Positions 59,835-64,000 of a DNA stretch of 64,000 nt are shown piece by piece. The DNA comes from Ornithinimicrobium sufpigmenti (GTDB taxonomy: Bacteria > Actinomycetota > Actinomycetes > Actinomycetales > Dermatophilaceae). The DNA lies in assembly GCF_004322775.1 (NCBI RefSeq), contig NZ_CP036403.1, positions 1,674,001 through 1,738,000 of the forward strand, in the 5' to 3' direction. A program made the position numbers and the translations under genes. Under the pieces are notes generated by a model. It saw nothing but the letters and a program-made list of their open reading frames with translations, did not search any database and was not told the DNA's origin. The number at the start of each line of letters is the position of its first letter. The stretch's first letter is position 1.

Positions 59835-59844
59835 AAGCCGATGA
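59825..59844. promoter_or_regulatory. ArsR operator over the start of its own gene
   Basis: TCATCG-TCATAAGC-CGATGA, a perfect inverted repeat with 8-base spacer. On the minus strand TATCAT is followed six bases later by ATG 59834, which suggests a leaderless transcript fully covered by the repressor. Confidence 0.65.
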
Positions 59845-59891
59845 TAAACCATGGCAACGGTCTGGTTCGGGGATCCGTCGGGCTACTCAGC

Positions 59892-60509
59892 TCAGATAAG
59901 CGTGACCCAGTACTCCCAGAACTGGACGCCTATCAGGGCTGCGATGACCAGCACCCAGGCCACCACGAGGCTGGTCGCATAATCCGCCACCCACCGCGGA
60001 AGCGCCCCTGCGCGGGACCACCGGGCCAGCACCGCGACGAACGCGGCCACGGTGACCACCCAGACCACCATGCAGTACGGGCACAGCGCGCCGATGCGGT
60101 AGACGCTCTGGAAGATGAGCCAGTGCACGAACACCGCCCCCAGCCCCGTACCCACGGTCAGGCCGACCCAGTACCAGGACGGCAGCCGGGCGCCGCTGAG
60201 GATCGTGACGGCGACGGTGACCAGCGCGGCGAAGCCGGCCACGCCCAGGATCGGGTTAGGGAACCCGAACACCTCCGCCTGGGCGGTGCTCATCACCGAC
60301 CCGCAGCTCAGCAGCGGGCTGATGCTGCAGCTAGGCACGTAGCCCGGATCGGCGACCAGCCGGATCTTCTCCACCAGCAGCACGAACGCGGCCGACAGAC
60401 CGACCCAGCCGCACACCAGCAGCACCCAGCCGACCGCCGGTGCCACCGGGCCGCCGTGCTCCTGGGGCGGGGCGGTGAGCTCACCCGGCTCAGCCGTTGA
60501 GAGCTGCAT
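59892..60509 (-). CDS. Vitamin K epoxide reductase family protein (VKOR)
   Basis: 205 residues from ATG 60509. The ORF further upstream is the dsbA gene in another frame. Five transmembrane helices. Redox Cys: the loop pair in VPSCSISPLLSCGSVMST and the CPYC motif in YRIGALCPYCMVVW. VKOR reoxidises DsbA-like proteins using menaquinone in actinobacteria. The start overlaps the end of the dsbA gene by 20 bases, so the two form a disulfide-bond pair. Confidence 0.93.
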   Translation of the reverse strand: MQLSTAEPGELTAPPQEHGGPVAPAVGWVLLVCGWVGLSAAFVLLVEKIRLVADPGYVPSCSISPLLSCGSVMSTAQAEVFGFPNPILGVAGFAALVTVAVTILSGARLPSWYWVGLTVGTGLGAVFVHWLIFQSVYRIGALCPYCMVVWVVTVAAFVAVLARWSRAGALPRWVADYATSLVVAWVLVIAALIGVQFWEYWVTLI

Positions 60510-61149
60510 CGATCTGAGCCCGGAAGTCGTCCTCGGAGGTCGGCCGCAGAAGCTCACCGTCCAGGAAAAAGGTCGGGGTACCCTGCACGCCCAGTGCCAT
60601 GCCGTCCTGCCGGTCCTGCTCCACGCGCTGCTGGGCCGCCGGGTCCGCGACAGCCGCGTCGTAAGCCTCCATGTCCAGCCCGAGATCCTCGGCGAACTCA
60701 CGGAACAGCGGCGCCTTGGACTCCTGCTGCTCACCCCACTCGGTCTGCGTCTGGAACATCCGCGCGTACATCTCCTCGAACCGACCCTGCTGCGCCGCAG
60801 CCTCGACCGCCACCGCCGCATTCATCGAGTTGGCGTGGCTAGGAATCGGGAAGTACCGCACCACGAACGTCAGCTCCCCGGCGTACTCCTCACGCACCTG
60901 CTCCACGAACGGGTACGCGGCCCCACATGCCTCGCACTCGAAGTCGAGGAACTCCACCAGCACCGGCGCCTCTTCACCGGCATCCGAGAGCACGTGGCTG
61001 TCCTTCCTCACAACCGACACCGCCGAACTTGTCGAAGCAGCCTCCTCGTTGTTGCCCCCAGGAGAGGTGCGGGTCGCGAGGGCGACGACGACCACCACCA
61101 GGGCAAAGGCGGCGATCAGCACGCCGGAAACGACCACGTTGCGTCGCAT
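60490..61149 (-). CDS. DsbA-family membrane-anchored thiol oxidoreductase
   Basis: 219 residues from ATG 61149 with ribosome-binding site AAGGAG. N-terminal anchor helix (VVVSGVLIAAFALVVVVVALAT), then the thioredoxin fold: FLDFECEACGAAYP with Cys72 and Cys75, a helical insert, and GTPTFFLDGELL with the cis-Pro. It introduces disulfides into exported proteins and is recycled by the adjacent VKOR. A truncated duplicate is at 51821-52147. Confidence 0.93.
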   Translation of the reverse strand: MRRNVVVSGVLIAAFALVVVVVALATRTSPGGNNEEAASTSSAVSVVRKDSHVLSDAGEEAPVLVEFLDFECEACGAAYPFVEQVREEYAGELTFVVRYFPIPSHANSMNAAVAVEAAAQQGRFEEMYARMFQTQTEWGEQQESKAPLFREFAEDLGLDMEAYDAAVADPAAQQRVEQDRQDGMALGVQGTPTFFLDGELLRPTSEDDFRAQIDAALNG

Positions 61150-61300
61150 GAGCACTCCTTCACTGACTGACTTGCTGACACCATCTGTTTGACACTGGCA
61201 GGTCCCGACCGGCGGAGTCTCGCGCTGCCAATGCTGGCGCAGACAGTACGGTGAGATCCTGGGAAGGGCCCGATGCGCGTCGGTGGTGCACCGTGCGCGC

Positions 61301-61893
61301 TTACAGGCCGAAGGCTCCGCCCTCGAGCAGGATCGCCACCCCAGGCCGATCAAGACCAGAGGGAAACAGGACGTGCTCCCAGCGTTCCAACACCTCGGCG
61401 ACCGGCCGGCGGGTGGCGACAAACCTGGCCAGCATGACAAGCACCATAACCAAGGCCAGGAAGACCACGCAGTAGGCCATGATGGCCCCGGTGCCGACGG
61501 TAACGTAGACCGGGACGTAGACCCCGATGTTGTCACCGCCATTGGTGAAGGTGACGCCGGCGACCGTCAGGGCGCTGATCTTCGTGTCCGCTCCGAGGTC
61601 ATCGTCACCGTCCTCGCTGTCGCGCCAGACCTTCCACGCTGCCAGCAGGCCGAGCAGCAGCGGGATGAGGCCGAAGTAGGCGATCGCCGACTCGGGCAGG
61701 AAGGTCACCGCGCCCAGCGCGACGAGCACGAGGCGACGAGTATGCCGCCGAAGCCCAGGTACTGACCCACGACGATCTTCCTGGTCGTTCCGCGCTGACC
61801 CGCCCCGCGGGCGAAGAACAGGGAGAGCACGATGATGTCATCGATGTTGGTGGCCATGAACAGCCCAACAGCCTGCAGGACAGAAGTGAACAC
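61301..61893 (-). pseudogene. Second CadD-family transporter, frameshifted
   Basis: Paralog of 55189-55788. The N-terminus (MFTSVLQAVGLFMATNIDDIIVLSLFFARGAG ... GQYLGFGGILVA) is in one frame and ends out of frame at 61705. The rest (LVALGAVTFLPESAIAYFGLIPLLLG onward, with GVTFTNGGDNIGVYVPVY) is in another. Near the 3' end a further pair of shifts turns the expected FPLVLIGLG into FPSGLDRPG. At least three indels mark it as decaying, or as poorly assembled. Confidence 0.85.
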
Positions 61894-61969
61894 AGGGGTG
61901 ACTGTCTTCCGGTCGTGCGCGGTGAGTCAGGGGACGGTGGATCAAGGCGCGGCGGGTCCTGGTCAGGGG

Positions 61970-62503
61970 TCAGCCACGGGTGTCGGTTCGGACCGGGTGC
62001 CGTGGTGGGCGCAGCTCGAGCAGCACCAGCAGGACAGCCCCGGTGACGATCGCGGTGTCAGCCAGGTTGAAGGTGGGCCACCACCCGGTGTGCAGGTAGT
62101 CGGTGACCACACCGTCGAGTGCCCGGTCGATGAAGTTTCCGAGCGCGCCGCCAAGAACCGCCGCCACGGCGATGACCCGCCACGGCGTCCATGTCGGCGC
62201 GGCCCGCCAGGCCAAGGCCGCGATGGTGGCGATGACCAGGCCGGTGACGGTGAGCACCAGCGCGGCTGGCGCGTCAGCGCCCAGCGAGAACGCCACCCCG
62301 GGGTTGTAACCGAGAACCAGGTCCACCGGGCCGGCCTCGAGACGCCGGGTGGCCAACGCCCGCTCAGCCCACGCCTTCCCGCCCAGGTCGAGCACGGCCA
62401 CAGCGCCCGCACCGACACACAGGGCCGCGCGCGTCCGGGCAGGCGTGCGCGCCGGCAGCTGTGCATCCATGTGCGCGCCGTGATTGCTCGGGGTAGATGT
62501 CAT
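61970..62503 (-). CDS. lspA: Prolipoprotein signal peptidase (signal peptidase II)
   Basis: 177 residues, four transmembrane helices. Conserved blocks: [14 protein letters not shown] (normally D-x-xTK; here Gly-Gly-Lys), [30 protein letters not shown] with the first catalytic Asp, and [16 protein letters not shown] with the second. It cleaves lipoprotein signal peptides. An lspA copy inside a metal island resembles the pbrC situation of lead-resistance operons, so it is likely an accessory rather than the housekeeping gene. This is inference from location. Confidence 0.9.
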   Translation of the reverse strand: MTSTPSNHGAHMDAQLPARTPARTRAALCVGAGAVAVLDLGGKAWAERALATRRLEAGPVDLVLGYNPGVAFSLGADAPAALVLTVTGLVIATIAALAWRAAPTWTPWRVIAVAAVLGGALGNFIDRALDGVVTDYLHTGWWPTFNLADTAIVTGAVLLVLLELRPPRHPVRTDTRG

Positions 62504-63408
62504 GCGGCGGCACCGGTCCGCTGCCAGACAGGGGCCGGTTCGGCGGCCGGTGGAGATAGGGGCTGCGCGTTGGTCCGCCCGCCGCGCGCACCGCTGCCGG
62601 GGCGAGGACCCGCAGCACGTAGCACTAGGGAGGGCCCGTCACGCTGCGTGGGCAACATCCCGAGCGGGAGGCCCCGGTAGGGTCGCTCGGGTGCTGGTGC
62701 CTGCGCCCGGCAAAGGGCCGCGCACCGACCGGGACGGGACCAGTCGCGCGCCGGGGAGCGGGTGCAAGATGTTCCCTGCCTGGACCGCCCCCCACCCCGC
62801 CCCCCGTCGCTCGCTCGCAGCGCCCGGCCCGCGGTCCACCCCATCACGACCGACGCCCGGGCTGCGGCCAGGCTATCGGGGCGGCCCACTGGCGACCGCG
62901 TGGTCCAGCCCTCCAGTCGCCGACAAGCAGCAACACCTAGGATCGTCACTGCGCGATTGTAGCGGCAGTACGTGATGACAACGGGAGGTAGGGTGACACC
63001 GGTGGCCAGGCGTCGGAGGGCCAATCCGCGCAGCGACAACCCGCGGCCTGAGAGGTGAGAGAAAGTGAGCAGCGTAGGCGACCCGCGGTCGACCGAGGGG
63101 ATAGACGATCCAGAGAGCCGGAGCCCACAGATCGGCACGCTGCTCGACGTCGGGCATGCCGGTGGCTGCCGTGTTCGCGGCCGCCGCCTGGTGGCGTCCT
63201 GCCGCACTCGGAGGGTCGTGGACCGGACGTCCACCGCCTGGACTTCGGCGTGGCTGATCCTCGGCCATCCGCGGGTCCGACCACGGCGCGATGACCTCCC
63301 TCGCCGACGGCACCGGCACCGTCCTGCCGCCACCTCTCGCCGGGACGTTGATGCCGGTGGCGCGCCATCGGGCACATGTCGCGACGTGCCCGACGGTGAG
63401 GTCGTCCG
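62504..63408. other. Gene-free or unassigned stretch
   Basis: About 900 bases. Open frames on both strands are Arg/Pro-rich shadows. One plus-strand frame from GTG 63065 (about 121 codons) has a purine-rich site upstream (GAGAGAAA), but its sequence shows no protein-like pattern. No repeats of note. Confidence 0.45.
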
Positions 63409-64000
63409 GTGGCCCGCCCGCGCCTCGTAGCCCTTCTTGCCGCGGCGGCACTGGCCCTGACTGGTTGCAGCGGGGAGGGGTCGAGCATCAACGAGCAGAT
63501 GCGCCAGGGCGACCAGAAGGGGTATGTCGCCGGTGACGGCACCATCCAGGCCTTGATGCCCGAGCAGCGCGAGACCGTGATCACGCTGGAGGGCACCACG
63601 TTGGAGGGTGAGCCGTGGTCCTCGGCGGATCACCGGGGCGAGGTCGTGGTGGTCAACGTGTGGGGTTCCTGGTGCGGCCCGTGCATCGAGGAGGCGCCCG
63701 CCCTGGAGCAGGTCGCCTCGGACCTGCGCGAAGCAGGTGAGCCGGTGCGGTTCATCGGCGTCAACAGCCGTGACTCGGTACCGAGCGCTCTCGCGTTCCA
63801 GCAGGCTTACGGCGTCTCCTATCCGTCGTTGCAGGACGACGGCGGGCGCACCCGTGCCCAGCTCGGTGGGCTGGCGGTGGCGACCCCGTCGACGATCGTG
63901 CTGGACGGGCAGGGTCGGGTGGCGGCCCGCGTCAGCGGCCAGGTGGACGCCTCGACGCTGCGCGGCCTGGTCGACGACGTGCTGGAGAGTGGGTCCGCCC
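63409..64000 (+). CDS. TlpA/ResA-like thioredoxin lipoprotein (3' end cut by window)
   Basis: At least 197 codons from GTG 63409, continuing past the window end. Lipoprotein signal peptide with lipobox LTGC (Cys20). The thioredoxin-like domain has VNVWGSWCGPCIEEAP (Cys89 and Cys92), the central FIGVNSRDSVPSALAFQQAYGVSYPSLQD insert and cis-Pro in ATPSTIVLDGQG. TlpA/ResA proteins reduce cytochrome c apoproteins or other outside thiols, usually next to CcdA and the cytochrome c maturation genes, which would lie just beyond the window. Confidence 0.93.
   Translation, partial: MARPRLVALLAAAALALTGCSGEGSSINEQMRQGDQKGYVAGDGTIQALMPEQRETVITLEGTTLEGEPWSSADHRGEVVVVNVWGSWCGPCIEEAPALEQVASDLREAGEPVRFIGVNSRDSVPSALAFQQAYGVSYPSLQDDGGRTRAQLGGLAVATPSTIVLDGQGRVAARVSGQVDASTLRGLVDDVLESGSA

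Noticed and set aside
63065..63430. 121-codon open frame before the TlpA-like gene
   Set aside because: A purine-rich site precedes it, but the translation is Arg/Ser/Pro-rich with no hydrophobic pattern, typical of a shadow frame in high-GC DNA.

Overview
The window is high-GC DNA from an actinobacterium. GTG starts are frequent, several genes sit directly on their operator with little or no leader, and the conjugation genes are of the SCO6880/VirB4/VirD4 type found in actinobacterial mobile elements. A Micrococcales host is my best guess, but nothing here fixes the genus. There is no rRNA, tRNA or CRISPR array, and almost everything looks accessory.

Region 1 (1-26 kb) is a mosaic of unrelated single genes: a truncated ATPase-HEPN protein, a methyltransferase, three GNAT acetyltransferases, a lipoprotein, two nuclease-like proteins, DUF5655, DUF5677, MazEF, a PIN toxin-antitoxin pair, DinB, an APH-like kinase, DMP19 and SdpI-like proteins, an ABC exporter with a small secreted protein, and two insertion sequences. 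The most striking feature is a short repeat (consensus CATCCGACTTTGCCGCGGGT). It recurs about 17-18 times in the gaps, always in the same orientation whatever the gene strand, with usually one gene or one toxin-antitoxin pair between copies. This is the layout of a gene-cassette array, but the repeat is not a classical integron attC and no integrase is visible. Two reverse-oriented copies bracket a HEPN-like gene near 45 kb.

Region 2 (26.1-30.6 kb) is a plus-strand operon: DUF2871 membrane protein, MMPL transporter, histidine kinase and LuxR-type response regulator, mostly joined by ATGA overlaps.

Region 3 (30.9-43 kb) is a conjugative type IV secretion module. It begins with a cluster of GGGACGT repeats, then an HTH protein, a degenerate ParA-like protein, a pilin-like peptide, VirB8-like and VirB6-like proteins, an SCO6880-family protein, VirB4, a three-domain peptidoglycan hydrolase, a small membrane protein and VirD4. 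No relaxase or integrase is in view.

Region 4 (43-49.4 kb) holds small hypothetical genes and a PadR-ABC-FtsX operon behind a clear palindromic operator.

Region 5 (49.6-64 kb) is a metal and thiol-redox island: Nramp transporter with DtxR/MntR regulator, merR/merA, a frameshifted BASS-family transporter, cmtR/cadD, an ArsR-P1B ATPase-CDF operon, VKOR/DsbA, a decayed second cadD, lspA and a TlpA-like lipoprotein cut by the window end. A truncated dsbA copy and the decayed cadD copy point to local duplication. Several genes carry frameshifts (methyltransferase, IS110 transposase, BASS transporter, second cadD), which may be real decay or assembly error.
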